Origin: Phytophthora sp. 'mugwort'
Taxonomy: Eukaryota; Oomycota; Peronosporomycetes; Peronosporales; Peronosporaceae
Length of the DNA stretch: 64,000 bases
Assembly (NCBI GenBank): GCA_033558025.1
Contig: JAUCEF010000005.1
Span: 310,001-374,000, forward strand
Reading direction: 5' to 3'
Shown here: one piece after another, positions 44,230 through 55,733 of the stretch
Layout: each line of letters begins with the position of its first letter
How positions within the stretch are numbered: position 1 is the stretch's first letter
Notes under the pieces: model-generated
Seen by the model: only the letters and a program-made list of their open reading frames with translations
Databases searched by the model: none
Told to the model about the DNA's origin: nothing
Program-made: the position numbers and the translations under genes

Positions 44230-45981
44230 TTATAACATCTGCATCTGCTGTTGTTGCTGCTGCATGTTGTGCATCTGGTGCTGCGGGTACCCGTTCGCTG
44301 AGTAATACATCATGTTCGCCTGCTGCTGAGACGCCGGCTGGTCACCGGATGCGGAAGCTTGCGGGGGCTGCTGGCTGTAGTATGCACGCGGGGCCTGCTG
44401 CTGCTGACCGTAGGCTGCGGCGGCTGCGGCCGAATCTGCTGCGCTAAGGTGGTGATGGTACTGTGACGACTGGGCAGGGTACGGCAAATGGTGGCCAGAT
44501 TGCTGCTGTTGCTGCTGCTCCTTGTTCACGTCGAAATAATCAACCCTTCCATCCGGGTGGTGCTGCGGCATCTCCGGCTTGGTCGCCCAATGCTGCGTGT
44601 ACGGATTCTTCATCTGCTCGGGAGCAGCGCGCGGAGCGTATGCTTGACGATCCATTGTGGCAGAAGGTTTGTACATGCTGCCAGACACAGGAGGTAGAGC
44701 GCCGTTGTCCACAGGCATGTGATAGCGAGCAGCAGCTCCAGCTTGCAGGCTGATGGGCTCATATGATCGCTGATCGGCGTGGATCTGCAGGTACTGGCCG
44801 GCATTGGTGGGCGCTTCGTAAGCCTTGTAGCGCATGTCCATTTCGACGCGTTGTTGCTGTACGTACGCAGCGCGCTGCGGATCAACCTGACCGGCAACAT
44901 GCGGGTCACGCAAATCCTTGACACCCATTGCGAACGTCGGCGTGGTAATCTGTCGCATATCCATCATGTGCTGCGGCAAAGAGGCACCAGAGACTCCAGC
45001 CGTAGCGAGCTGGTCCTTGGGAAGCTTGCCCTTGGCGGCGTTAGCATGGTAGGAGCACTTGCCTTTCTTCCGCGCGGGTTTGTTGCAGCCAGCGTGGTCG
45101 CAGCGCTTGCCGCCACCGTGCTCGGCGCAGAAACCTCCGCCGCGGTCGTTCTTAGTGCAGTCCGGGTGCTGGCAAAACCGGCTGCCACCGTGGCCGGCGC
45201 AGAAGCCGCCGCGCTGGGCGCCCTTGTTGCATCCCTCTTTTTCGCAACGCTGGCCACCGCCGTGGGCGCGGCAAAAGCCGCCACCCTGGCTACTCTTAGT
45301 ACAACCTGGACTTTGGCAACGCAAGCCGCCGCCGTGAGCCTTGCACAGACCGTTGGACTGAGACGCCTTGGTGCAGCCAGGCTGCGTGCAACGCTTGCCG
45401 CCACCGTGGCGGATGCAAAGACCCTGGCCCTGACTGCTGCGCTCACAACCGTCAACCATGCAGCGGCGGCCGCCGCCGTGAGCCTTGCACAGACCCTTGG
45501 AGCGCACGCGCTTCGTGCATCCTGGCATGGTGCAGAGGCGATTGGACTTGAGCGACTCGTTGCGAACCGGGACGGCCGTGGTCTTTGCGGCCGTTGAGGA
45601 TGTCGTGGCGCTGGATGCTTGAGTCTGCTGGACCTTGGTGACGCTAGTGGGGGATGTACTGGCGGACGTGGCCTCGGATTTGGAGCGCGAATTGGCAGCG
45701 GCCACGGGTCCTTTATTTTTAGAGATGGGGCCCGTGTTGGTCATGGTCTTGGCGGTGAGGGACGCACCGGCCGAGCTGCTGACAGCAGCCATGGAGCTGT
45801 GCACGGCCTGATCGTGCAGTGCACGCTCCTGTGCGTACTGCTGGTAGGATGCCGGGTCGTAGTTAAAGGCCTGCGCGGCCGAGGCGTCGAGTGCAGCGGC
45901 AGAGGCGTTGGGATCTTGCGGCTGCATGGCGCTGCTGGTGGATGTGGACTGGCACGCCGAGGACGCGGACGTGGAGGCCAT
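44230..45981 (-). CDS. HGGG zinc-repeat protein ('WRKY19-like' of oomycetes), 583 aa
   Basis: Reverse strand, single exon, ATG at 45981. Residues about 1-145 are Ala/Ser/Thr-rich and disordered. From Cys150 come seven tandem 24-residue repeats of the form C-x4-C-x9-C-x3-H-GGG, for example CTQPGCTKASQSNGLCKAHG, ending near residue 318. Each repeat likely binds one zinc ion. Proteins with this repeat are widely auto-labelled WRKY transcription factor 19 in oomycetes, but no WRKYGQK heptad is present, so that name is misleading. The C-terminal half is Gln/His/Tyr-rich with several poly-Gln runs (up to seven), typical of transcriptional or RNA-associated proteins. The role is inferred as nucleic-acid binding. 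Poly-Gln lengths may vary between strains. Confidence 0.85.
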   Translation of the reverse strand: MASTSASSACQSTSTSSAMQPQDPNASAAALDASAAQAFNYDPASYQQYAQERALHDQAVHSSMAAVSSSAGASLTAKTMTNTGPISKNKGPVAAANSRSKSEATSASTSPTSVTKVQQTQASSATTSSTAAKTTAVPVRNESLKSNRLCTMPGCTKRVRSKGLCKAHGGGRRCMVDGCERSSQGQGLCIRHGGGKRCTQPGCTKASQSNGLCKAHGGGLRCQSPGCTKSSQGGGFCRAHGGGQRCEKEGCNKGAQRGGFCAGHGGSRFCQHPDCTKNDRGGGFCAEHGGGKRCDHAGCNKPARKKGKCSYHANAAKGKLPKDQLATAGVSGASLPQHMMDMRQITTPTFAMGVKDLRDPHVAGQVDPQRAAYVQQQRVEMDMRYKAYEAPTNAGQYLQIHADQRSYEPISLQAGAAARYHMPVDNGALPPVSGSMYKPSATMDRQAYAPRAAPEQMKNPYTQHWATKPEMPQHHPDGRVDYFDVNKEQQQQQQSGHHLPYPAQSSQYHHHLSAADSAAAAAAYGQQQQAPRAYYSQQPPQASASGDQPASQQQANMMYYSANGYPQHQMHNMQQQQQQMQML

Positions 45982-45989
45982 AAAACTAA

Positions 45990-48900
45990 CTACCCCTGCA
46001 CCAGTAGAAAAAATGCTTGCCTACGGAGACGGGCACCACGAAGATGAAGACGAGAACGGAGTACCAACGGCCTGGTAGGATTGGTAATAAGCGCAGGACG
46101 ACCACTCACTCAGAGCGGCCTCCCCCTCGCGTTCTGGCTATGCGCAGCTGGGAAAGAAGGGCCTTTGTGGCGGAGGCTAGGGGTGCACATGCGATTCATT
46201 CGGTCTTTGAATCGAGGCGTCGACTTGTGTGAACACACAATCAAAGAATCCTGGCTGTTCTCTTGAGACACGTGTCAAGCTGATATGGCGGTTTGTATTT
46301 CCAAGCGACTGGCCAGTCAGTGGCCAGCAAAATCATTGTGAGCTGCGTGCCTCCCTGGGGGAGCCACTCAAAGATAGTTTGGCCAAATAAAAATTTGCAC
46401 GCCGCCTGCTTGGATGAATCAACCGGGCGGAGCCACGACGTCCATCTGGCCGCCTAAGCCGTCCAATCACGGCCAACGACGCTGTCGCAAAGGTACAACC
46501 CCTTTCGCCCAAAGCCAGTCCAGATCCATTCGCGTGTCACAGCCCATCCCTCGACCTTTTTCTAGCTCGACGTGATGCATGACAAGAGAGCAGGCACATA
46601 TTGAGGGATGAACCAATCGCAACGGTTCGCGCGCGGTTCAAACTTTCAACGTACTCCCTGATTGGCTGAAATGAAACTCCGAGATCAGGCGATTTAACGG
46701 CGTGCCATAACCAAGCGCCTGGTCGCCAAAATGCTAGCAAACTGTATGTGCTTCACCTGCGATGTGAACCGCTTGCTCCGCAAGAACAGCAGCGTGCTCC
46801 TGCGCGATGTGCGTTGGCCGTCTTCGGTCACATATGCAAGTTGCAGTGTTTGCAGTTTGCCCACTCAAATGGAACGGCCTGTGGCAAGCACTGCTTCAAG
46901 CGGCAAGCTTGTTGCTTGCCAAGCGACCTTTTTCATTAATACATTCCTTCCTTACCGGATGGTGACTGCGTGGCCTTTTTCGCCACCGAGTCATAACGTC
47001 CATGTCAATTCGACAATGCCGAACCATGCTGGTCCCTTTCGTCCAGCATGATGGCCGCTTTCTCGGTACATTTCAAACACCGCCGGCCCGTGCTCCGCTC
47101 GCGCCACGCTGGTCGCGCGTGGCCTCGGCCTTACACTTCAGAATTGCAAGCGACTTAGAGAAGAGCCGAGGCATTGGCTCTACGAAACCGCGAGATTAAC
47201 ACTGTGCACGGACCGGACTCCGTTTCATTAGTGCGGCCAGTAGCATGGCCCGCTGGAAGCGTAGCTGCCGTTGTTGCCTGCGTCACCTGCTTCCTGTGTG
47301 AAGCTTTACGCCATATGAGTGCATGCAAACATCCCTGCGCAATTTGTGCTGCCGCTCATCGGGTCATCACCGCTTGGTGGGCCCGGCACTTTGAAGTAAC
47401 GTGGCAACAACTACACGTGGCTCGCCCAGCTCGCGGATGAGGTGACTACAAGCGGAGCCCGGCTCTTCGCGTATCGCAGAGCGCCTAGTTTATGGTATGG
47501 CAACTGGTTTACAGGACGATTGCAAAGCAAGATCGATTTCGTCAGCCACGACGAGTCGGCGACGATAGTGTGGTGGGTGGAGCATGGCAGCGCCGCAGGT
47601 TCGTATCCGGATAGGAACGGAGCTCACGATCCGCTCGTTCGTTACGAACGATTCGTACATGTATGCAGACTCTGTAGCACATGGCGTCGCCTTGAGCGCT
47701 GGTGGAGTTGGTGCAATGCCGGACAAGTACTGCAGCCCTTTTTGGCGCTTGAAGTCTTTCCGTTATCGCCCCGCGATCTTGGTGACGAGCTCCGCAATGC
47801 AAGAGAAGGGCTTGGCGTGCAGAAAGCACCGCGCGGGGCGGAACGAGCCGTACAGTACATGTACCGTAGTGGTGGGCCGTCACTGGCGGCCTCCGCGTTT
47901 GTCCACGGGCTCGTCAATGCCGCCTGTGGCGAGCACCTTGCTTGAGGTCCGAGCCGCCATCGTTCGCGCGGTGCCACTCAACTAATGCGGTGCCCCGCAT
48001 CTCCGTGGCCGCGCTCTTGTTCTAGAGCTCGCCACAGGCTTGTCCTTGCCGCGCCCTGTGTGCACAGCACGCGAGTACGTATATCGCCTGCGCCGACAAG
48101 GGCACTCCCTTTTCTGCGGGGGGAGGTCATCTGGATGGTCCCGCACATGGGAACTCGAGACCCCCTTATGTTCCGCGGCGCCGTGCGTGAACAGCATTGC
48201 CTCATTTCGGGACTCGCCACGCTGGCGTCGGCGACCCAAGAGGTCGCCCTGAATCCGCGTCAGGCTGACAGGCAGTATTTGGTCTTATTTGGTCATCTGC
48301 TGCTGCTGCTAACGGTAAAGCAGCAGCAGAAGATGACCAGATGACCAAAGAACTGTGCTTGCAGCCCCGGCGCCATGTTGAAGCTGTAAGAAGACTCTTC
48401 ACTGAAATTGAAGAGAAAGGTCAGAGATCGGGATCTACATGTACATATACTATAATACTACTGCACTCCCTATTATTGCCATGCCACAGATTCCAGCTCG
48501 TACGGAAGTTCCATTGGAAGCAATAATCACAGTCTTACCAAGGGCTCTTTAGCAAGGACAACGAGAAGGGATGCGGTGAAGACGCCGTCTAGGCCTCATC
48601 TGCATAGGATGGATGATTAAAGCGCTTTCTGCTATCCTGGCGTGTCGACTCCATACTGTGGAGCGCCAGCTTCATGCCACGCAAGGTCGGGTGCTCGACA
48701 GGTTGAGCCTCTTGAATATCCGTGGAGCGCCACGTCGCCATCTGAAGGGATAATCAGTTAAAATGTTCAATAACGTAAGTATAATATTTCATCCAAGCCA
48801 TAATTTACAGGCCGATGGTATGCAATTATATGTGAGATGACGAGATGGCCGGCCATTCGGAATCTACCACGCAAGTCACAAGCAGGAGCTGAGCAGAAAA

Positions 48901-49450
48901 CCTGTGAAAGTTGCTCTACTGGGGATCAGTATGACGCGAAACGTGTGGAAAAACTAGTCTTTATTTACTGCAATGCAGGCAAATAAGGACGCCAAGACGA
49001 ACATATATTTTACCGGAATGAGTAGGGCGAGAGTGACAGAGATGGTAATCCCGAAGCAATTTTCGACAAACAATGGATGAAGGCGACATCAGCGAAGTGT
49101 CGTAACAACGATAGCATTGACGACTTCGAACGACAGCAATGCTTTTTCGTAGCGAGGAGCATAAGGAAGGACGTGAGCTTGAGTACATGAGTAGTATGTA
49201 CTGGCACCCTTGTACTCAGTTTTCATTTTGACCCCTTCAACTATGTATCTTACGGGAAGATACATCCTCTCGTGACATCTCAGCGAATGCAGCTGTTTTC
49301 ACCCAAACCACCTCTCGTTAGCTCTCAAGCAATGCAACCCTCTTTAGCATCAAACCACGTGCGGATACACGCTCGAGATCGCAGGGTTGACACAGGGTAC
49401 ACAACTAGGCGTATATTTTCAACCAATTAAATACTCCTCAATGTGCCCAA
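45990..49450. other. Gene-sparse stretch without recognisable genes
   Basis: Open frames up to 167 codons occur on both strands (for example 47442-47945) but overlap each other antisense, lack known motifs and lie in GC-rich DNA where long chance frames are common. Visible structures are hairpins at 48290-48339 and 49243-49265 (ATGTATCTT / AAGATACAT). No TE coding motif was recognised. Confidence 0.5.
48290..48339. repeat. 21-bp inverted repeat with CTG/CAG core
   Basis: Arms 48290-48310 and 48319-48339 match as reverse complements at 20 of 21 positions around an 8-base loop. The left arm is TGGTCATCT followed by a CTG run; the right arm begins AGCAGCAGCAGAAG. Nearby TTTGGTC and GATGACCA words are also repeated. 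A folded (CTG)n/(CAG)n hairpin is prone to instability. Confidence 0.8.
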
Positions 49451-49528
49451 TTATTGTTTGTTAAAATCGGGAGTATAATTTATTATTTTGTTTTCATCTT
49501 GACAATCTCTCCTCCACATATAGCAACC

Positions 49529-52500
49529 ATGCGTGACTACGAACTCGACGGACTGTTAGGACTTGGGCTCACCAAGAAGGATATCAGGCCGTGGCGTGCC
49601 AAAAACAGGCATCCAGTACAGAGTCAAGGTTCGCAACGAGACTGGTCGTCTTGTCTACATCACCGACCTCCGATCCCAGAAAAAGCAAAAACTACTTGCC
49701 AAGCACTACAGCATCCCGCTCAAGAAGCTTAAAGCTCACTTGTCGCCCAACTTCAAGCAAACCGAGAGCCACCGTGTAATCAAATACAAACATTCGGAGA
49801 TTCATGCGTACAAGGGTCTCAATGAGGATGAGTTCTACGATCGCATCGAGAATGTACTCCTTCATCAGAACCATGCGTTCAAGTTTGATGTATCTATAGG
49901 CTTCACGTTGGTCAACCGAACGGACCCAGTGGATACGAAGCATTTCCATGCTGTCAATCACAACACCTCGTTGTTCAAGAATGCCTCTGTTCCGGGTCCA
50001 CAGAGTGTGAACACTCGCAACGATGCGATTCAGAGCATAGAGCAGCTGAGAAACATAGTACTCGAGCAAACAGTGAACATCCCAACATCATCCTACATGC
50101 TTAAGTCAGTTGATGCGTTCCAGCTGACGCTCTACTACCGCTCCCACAAGCTTGGCTCCGATGAGGCAGTGATTCCTGAGGTCATTCGTCAGAACAGACA
50201 TGTGATCAACTTCCCGCAGCCGCCGCAGTCAACCAAGTGTTTCTTCTATTGCCTGGCTTATCACCTCCAGCGTCAGCAAGGGAAGAAGCCTGCTTGCGAT
50301 CGAATGACCAAACTTACCAAGGCTGAAGTCAAGAAGTGATTTGCCTCCACGGGCCAGACGTTTACGGACAAGACCTTCCCGACCAGTACAAAAACTTCCC
50401 GCCTGTTGACATCTATCAGCTTAGTGACGTGGAGGACTGCTTCAAGCTGAACATTGAAGTGTTTACGTTTGACGAAGATACCCAGCAGTTCGATCGCACC
50501 ATCGAATCGACCAAGGGATACGAGAGCACCATGAGCATCCTGTCTCACAACAGCCACGCAATGTACATCACGGATGCCGAGCGCTTCATGGGTATCATTG
50601 TTGTCCTAAGTGCTCCATGGTGTTTGCTGCCAAGAATCACCTGCGCGTTCACAAGAAGAACAAGTGTGAGAAGGCGTACGTCAAGCGGTTTGTGAAGCAA
50701 CCAACTCTGTTTCGTCCAGCGTCAAACAAGATTGCACGTTTGCTTCAAATGTACAGCGTAAGGGGCGTCAACCCATACACAGATCACTATCTCGTCTACG
50801 ACTTCGAATCAATTCTGAAGCCACTCGATGCTGACAAAGCGGGAAAGAGACTGACGTTTACTAACGCTCACATACCAGTCTCTGTCAGCATCCACGACAG
50901 TCTCACAGACGAGGCGAAATGCTTTGTGAACGATAACCCGAAGCAACTGCTTATTGATATGTTCACATATGCTGCAGAGAAACGAGAGCTCATCGTTGGT
51001 ACAACAAAACGAAATACAGGAATATTATTCAAAAGATTGAACTTTGCAAAGACGAGGCTCGAAAGAGGTGGTTTATTCAAGATAACAAAATAACAAGATC
51101 TGCATTGGATCGTTTAATAGATGATATGAAAAGAATCACAGACTTCTGCGAAACCATTCCGATGATTGGATTCAACAGCGGTCGTTATGACCTCAACATC
51201 ATCAAAGACGAGTTGTTCGATGCTTTACTTTATGTAGCTTCGGATAAATTCGGTGTGGCTCACAATAAAGCAGAGAAAGAGTTCAAACTTTATGTCAACG
51301 CAATCCTCTCGGGCAATGGATACATGTGCCTCAATGCCGGCGGATTCAAGATGCTCGACATTTCCAAATACGTTGCAGCTGGCACAAGCCTTCGTCAGTA
51401 TCTCAAGGCGTACCTTGGTATGTGCAATTGTCCTGACAAGATCAAGTGCGAGTGTCAAATGAGCAAAGATCATTTCCCGTACGAGTACCTCACTAGCTTT
51501 GAGATGCTCGATCAGCCAGGACTCCCACGACGAAGCGCCTTCAACTCGTCACTCCGCACTACCAAGATCAGTGACAAGGCGTGGAAGCGTGTTCAGTGGG
51601 TGTGGGACCACTACGAGACGAAGACTCTGCGTGAGCTTCTAATCTGGTACAACAACCTCGACGTAATCCCTTTCTCACGAGCAATCAGAGAGCAAATGAA
51701 GCCTTCCGTGGCTTCAAGCTCGACATGTTCTGCGATGGTGTGTCACAGCCTGGCTTGACCGAGATGATCATGTACGGCACAGTCTATGACATGAGTTGCG
51801 AGGAAGATGGCAACTACAAGGGCTACATCCAGTCTCGACCGTATCCACCAGCAAAGCCGTTCGAGTTCGGCAAGAAACGTTTCAATAGCTACAAACGCCA
51901 AGACGAAAGAAGTTAACCGCACGTTCGACATGACTCTGGAGCACGTTAATAAACTACTAAAGTCACAGCAGTATTTGTGTGCCTTGTGCTATGAGCCGTT
52001 GACAACGAAGACAGCGTCCGTTGATGGGAATCAACAACCTCCGTGGTCACGAAAACGGCAACATCCATATCACGTGTTCGAGCTGCAACTGTGCGCGCAA
52101 GGACATGAACATTCAAGCCTTCAGACGCCAGAAGCTCCTCGGGTACAACACCAACCGCTTGATTCACTCGATTGACGATGAGCAGTCGGGGATCTACAAC
52201 TTGATGGAGCGGAACATCACCGGCGGTCCATCCATTATCTTCAACCGTTTTACAAAGGCAGGCATGACGAGTATCCGTGGTGGTAAGCTCTGCCAGAAGG
52301 TCATTGGCTATGATGCCAACGCGCTCTACCTGTGGTGCCTTGGTCAAGATATGCCATGCGGTCGACTGGTTATGATTGACCTCTACGACGGGCTTCTGGA
52401 CGGTATCCTCGCGGACAAGCAGTCTGGGTTCGTAGAGTGCGACATAGAGACACCAGAGCACCTGAAGGAGTACTTCGAGGAGATGACTCCAATCTTTAAG

Positions 52501-53127
52501 AACATCGAGATTGAACCAACTACTGAAGTGATCGGTGAGTTCATGGCAGACATTGGCAAGAAACAAAATAAGAAGAAGAGCCGCAAGCTAATCGGTAGCT
52601 GCTTCGGTGAGAAGATCCTCATTTACACACCGCTGCTGAAGTGGTACATCGCTCACGGCATGGTCGTCACTAAAGTACACTCGTTCGTGAAGGGCAACGC
52701 TTCTCGACCCATCCACAAGTTCACGGACGGAGATTGTCTCAGACGCTCGTCGTGCAGGAAATGAAGACAAGAGCAAGGAGGTGATTGCCAGTTCAATGAA
52801 GTTCGTTGGTAACGCTCCCTTTGGCAAAAGTGCAATGAACCAATCGAAGCACAAGAAGGTCCTCTACGAGAGCTGTATTCAGATTGCAACAACAAGGGGA
52901 TTCTCACACCGGAAAAGTTTGAAGTGGTGATCAAGGAGAAGATTACATTGGAAGCAACCAACCGAGGCTTCCGAGTAATCAAGCAGACTAGGTTCTTTAA
53001 TGGCCAGCGTATGTCGACGGAACCACAGATGCAAACGTACGAGCAACAGAAGAACGGCTGTGGTTTCTACTATGAGAAGCGGATCGTGCTGGAAGACGGC
53101 ATCAGCACTATCCCGCTCAACATATAG
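49529..53127 (+). pseudogene. Polinton-type family-B DNA polymerase, broken; palm partly deleted
   Basis: Starts MRDYELDGLLGLG at 49529 and shifts frame at about 49590, 50335, 50615, 51090, 51730, 51910, 52025 and 52750. Conserved pieces in order: a CFFYCLAYHLQ segment; a zinc knuckle CPKCSMVF with NHLRVHKKNKC (about 50608-50670); YDFESIL (exo I, about 50799); GFNSGRYDLNIIK (exo II, about 51168); WYNNLDVIPF (exo III, about 51647); IGYDANALYLW (Pol A motif, about 52304); FVGNAPFGKSAMNQ (Pol B motif, about 52803). Directly after this the text jumps to CNNKGILTPEKF and ends KRIVLEDGISTIPL, the usual C-terminus. The segment that should hold motif C (YxDTD) is gone, so catalysis would be lost even without frameshifts. 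Confidence 0.8.
51908..52115 (+). other. HNH/endonuclease VII-like zinc motif embedded in the PolB frame
   Basis: Between exo III and Pol motif A the text reads CALCYEPL (about 51979-52003). After a one-base frame change at about 52025 it reads INNLRGHENGNIHITCSSCN followed by CARKD (to about 52110). A C-x2-C, then a GH-containing NxxGHxxGN loop, then C-x2-C-N-x2-R matches the beta-beta-alpha metal HNH fold of endonuclease VII-like nucleases. It continues directly into the polymerase text (IIFNRFTKAGMTS, then IGYDANALY), so it is inside the polymerase gene rather than a neighbour. Confidence 0.55.
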
Positions 53128-53130
53128 AGA

Positions 53131-54177
53131 CCATGGATCGACTCTGAAGAAGCTGTACAATGATCCACGCACAGGCTTTGTCAGCGCACAGAAGCTATAT
53201 CTAAAGGGCCGAGAGATTGATCCAAAGATTACACTCAAGAAGGTACGCGAATGGCTCAGTGGTCAGTCAACCGTACAGAGGTTTCAGGAGCAAAAGAACA
53301 ATTTTGCTGAATTCAAGATCACTAGATGGAGCCCCGATTCGTGGCAGGCTGATCTCACATTCTGGTCGGAGCTTGGTAAGCAACCAATTCTCACGGCTAT
53401 CAACATCAATAGCCGCCTGGGATATGCAAAAATGCTGCCGAACAAGCAGACAAAAACAATGATCACAGCGCTGAAGGAGTTTCTATCGATGCACAAGGTG
53501 ACTGAGCTTACCACCGATAATGGATCTGAGTTTCTATCCGCCGCGGCGCAGAAGCTATTCAAGGACAGCAACGTCGAGCACTTCAATAACGAGGCTGGCG
53601 ATCACAATAAGATGGGCAAGATTGAGCGATTCAACCGGACGATCAAGCAATGGCTAATTCGCATGGAGCGCAAGCTGACACCCAAGCTGCTCGCTGATGT
53701 GATCCTCAACTACAACTCGACGGAGAATAGTGCCATCGGTCAGACGCCGGAGGAAGCGAAAGGGGTTGTAGACAGAGACGCGCTGGATCACAATGAAGAA
53801 GTAATGAACTCACTCGATGGCAAGCTGACTATTGGTGACGTGACTCCATGCGATACCGTCTAAGCAAAGGCACTTTCACAAAAGAGGGAGCGCGATGGAG
53901 CAAAGAGGTGTACCGATATGAGGGGTTAGATGGCTACAAGGGGGACATTCGCTCAAAGAATGGCCACATCAAGTTTGTTCCTCTGAACGATCTTAAGGTA
54001 GTCAATGTCAAGCCAACTGATGCAGAGATTGCTCCTCGGGAGGTGATGGAGGTGGAAAAGATCCTCGATCATCGAAGCGTGAAAGGGAAATATCGTTATC
54101 TCTTGAAGTGGACGCACCTGAAAGAGTCTAGCTGGGAGCCGCAAGCTAATTTACGTTTAATTAATAAAATCGCATGA
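53131..54177 (+). pseudogene. Polinton integrase (rve) with C-terminal chromodomain, one frameshift
   Basis: Begins a few bases after the polymerase stop. N-terminal LKKLYNDPRTGFVSAQKLYL and KVREWLSGQ are followed by the catalytic core: SWQADLTFW (first Asp, about 53343), TTDNGSEFLSAAA (second Asp, about 53512) and KMGKIERFNRTIKQW (Glu, about 53610), then QTPEEA. A frameshift near 53845-53870 separates GDVTPCD from RYRLSKGTFTKEG. The tail has VEKILDHRSVKGKYRYLLKW and SSWEPQANL, a chromodomain that in this family directs insertion to marked chromatin. All three DDE residues are kept. Except for the frameshift and lack of a clear start codon it is the best-preserved gene of the element. Confidence 0.85.
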
Positions 54178-54211
54178 GCACAGCCGAGAGTATATTGGGA
54201 TAATATAGTAG

Positions 54212-54442
54212 CCGAGAAGCAACGAGTGGTTTCCAAACTTCAAAAACAAGACGGACCGCGAGCAAAAGCAACACGACCTGCTCGCAAAGGCCGAGCGAAG
54301 AAGTAGGCAAGCCGTGGTCAAGCATGGGTTGTACGCAGAGACAATATGGGCGCTTGAAGCGGATAAAATGGTCTTAACCAAGCCCAACAACAACTCAGTC
54401 AAGCGAGACACAGACCGAAACAACAGTCATGACTCAGCTTGA
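54212..54442 (+). pseudogene. Small charged ORF of the Polinton-like element
   Basis: A 76-codon frame without an ATG reads EWFPNFKNKTDREQKQHDLL, then RQAVVKHGLYAETIWALEAD and KMVLTKPNNN, ending at TGA 54440-54442. The helical charged composition looks coding. No homology is recognised. It could be the end of a larger protein whose start is lost. Confidence 0.35.
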
Positions 54443-54569
54443 CCCTTAAAAAAGACCCTTTAAAAAAGCCTCGAAACTCAAACCAATCCCGATCCATTGC
54501 CTTATGAAGTTCCTATTCAGGCAGCTTCTTCCGCACCTGAAGTTATTGATTTGACGCAGCTCCAGATAA

Positions 54570-55716
54570 ATGCTAGTGATAAATCAAGACAGATTTCACA
54601 GCCTCGTGAAGTACTGGTATTTTGCATACCCATCACTATGGCGCGATAAAATAAGACCAATCCTACTGAACGGGACAACAAGCGATGCGTACTATCTTGG
54701 CAAGGAAGGCGAGCTCTTTGAGTTCGGAACCGGAGACGTTGCTGATGCGATCGATGAAATTGACTGGGAAGCCACGTACTCCTTCTTAACGGGACGTCAA
54801 AGAACAGAATTCGATCGAATGATGGAGGAGGATTTGCTCATGCATCAAGAAGATAGGTCGGTCTTGCAACCTCTGCCGCCATCGACACCACCAGTGGAAG
54901 CCTCTGCGTCACCGCCATCAATTCAACCTAGACATCAAGTCACAGAGCGGGAGCAATCATCAGACGCCAGTGGATTCAAAATTTTATTGAGGGTCATCCG
55001 ACGTGGGCTACGAGTCATCAGCTCCACCCTTGCGACGCAACGGAGTCACAGCCACAAGCGTAACATTTGGCCGACATGGTGGCTTGCAGTCAGTCACAAC
55101 CGGGATGCCAACGAATCCAACGTCAATCGACTGGCCTGCCACCCAATCTATGATCTGGAGGGAGTTTGAGCAGGACCAAAGAGACTCGCGGGATTGGATC
55201 CATAACTACGCTAGCCAGCACCCCGACCAACACATTAATATTGTTTACGAGCGAAGAGGTGTGCCAGACTGGGTGGCGACTCAAAATAGAATTCTCAATA
55301 CACAAGGAGGACCTGGTATGTCGACGGAGCAACTTTTGGCAAACCTCGACCAAGCTGCCGAGGAGTTTCGAGCAGAGCCTGAGGTGGCTGACTTGATTGA
55401 AGTTGCAGGGAACGAAATTCTTCAAGGAGACTTAGAGACTAGTCTAGCTGTCATCGAGTCAAACAACTCACCGAGCGCACGACGCAGGCTTCACGACCAC
55501 TTTCAGGATCGAAATCGAATTGAAAGAGCAATCGAAACATACCGTCAAGAGAGCCAGGACGCTAATCGCACTCGCCGACGAGAGCTAATCGAACGTCTGC
55601 GGAACGAGGTTCGCGAGATAGTAGCTGATAATGAGTTGGCGCTTGATCGAACTCGTGCACATGTTCAAGGACTATTAAACACGCTAGAGACGCACTCGAC
55701 AGTCGAATTTTGGTAA
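54570..55716 (+). pseudogene. Unidentified Polinton-element gene, two frames
   Basis: First frame (54570 to about 54990): RFHSLVKYWYFAYPSLWRDK, LLNGTTSDAYYLG, FGTGDVADAIDEIDWEATYS and a Pro/Ser-rich linker. Second frame (about 54990-55716): TNPTSIDWPATQSMIWREFE, NIVYERRGVPDWVATQNRIL and a long Arg/Glu-rich coiled coil ending RAHVQGLLNTLETHSTVEFW. The single switch at about 55000 suggests one gene with a frameshift. The family is not recognised. Position after the integrase and the helical, linker-rich make-up would suit a virion or scaffold-type protein, but this is inference only. Confidence 0.45.
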
Positions 55717-55733
55717 CCGACACTTCGAAGTGA

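Noticed and set aside
44779..45597. 272-codon plus-strand open frame
   Set aside because: Exactly antisense to the periodic HGGG zinc repeats; its Ala/Val repetitiveness is the shadow of that repeat.
47442..47945. 167-codon plus-strand open frame
   Set aside because: Three other long frames overlap it on both strands, the DNA is GC-rich, and there is no motif or convincing start context; likely chance.
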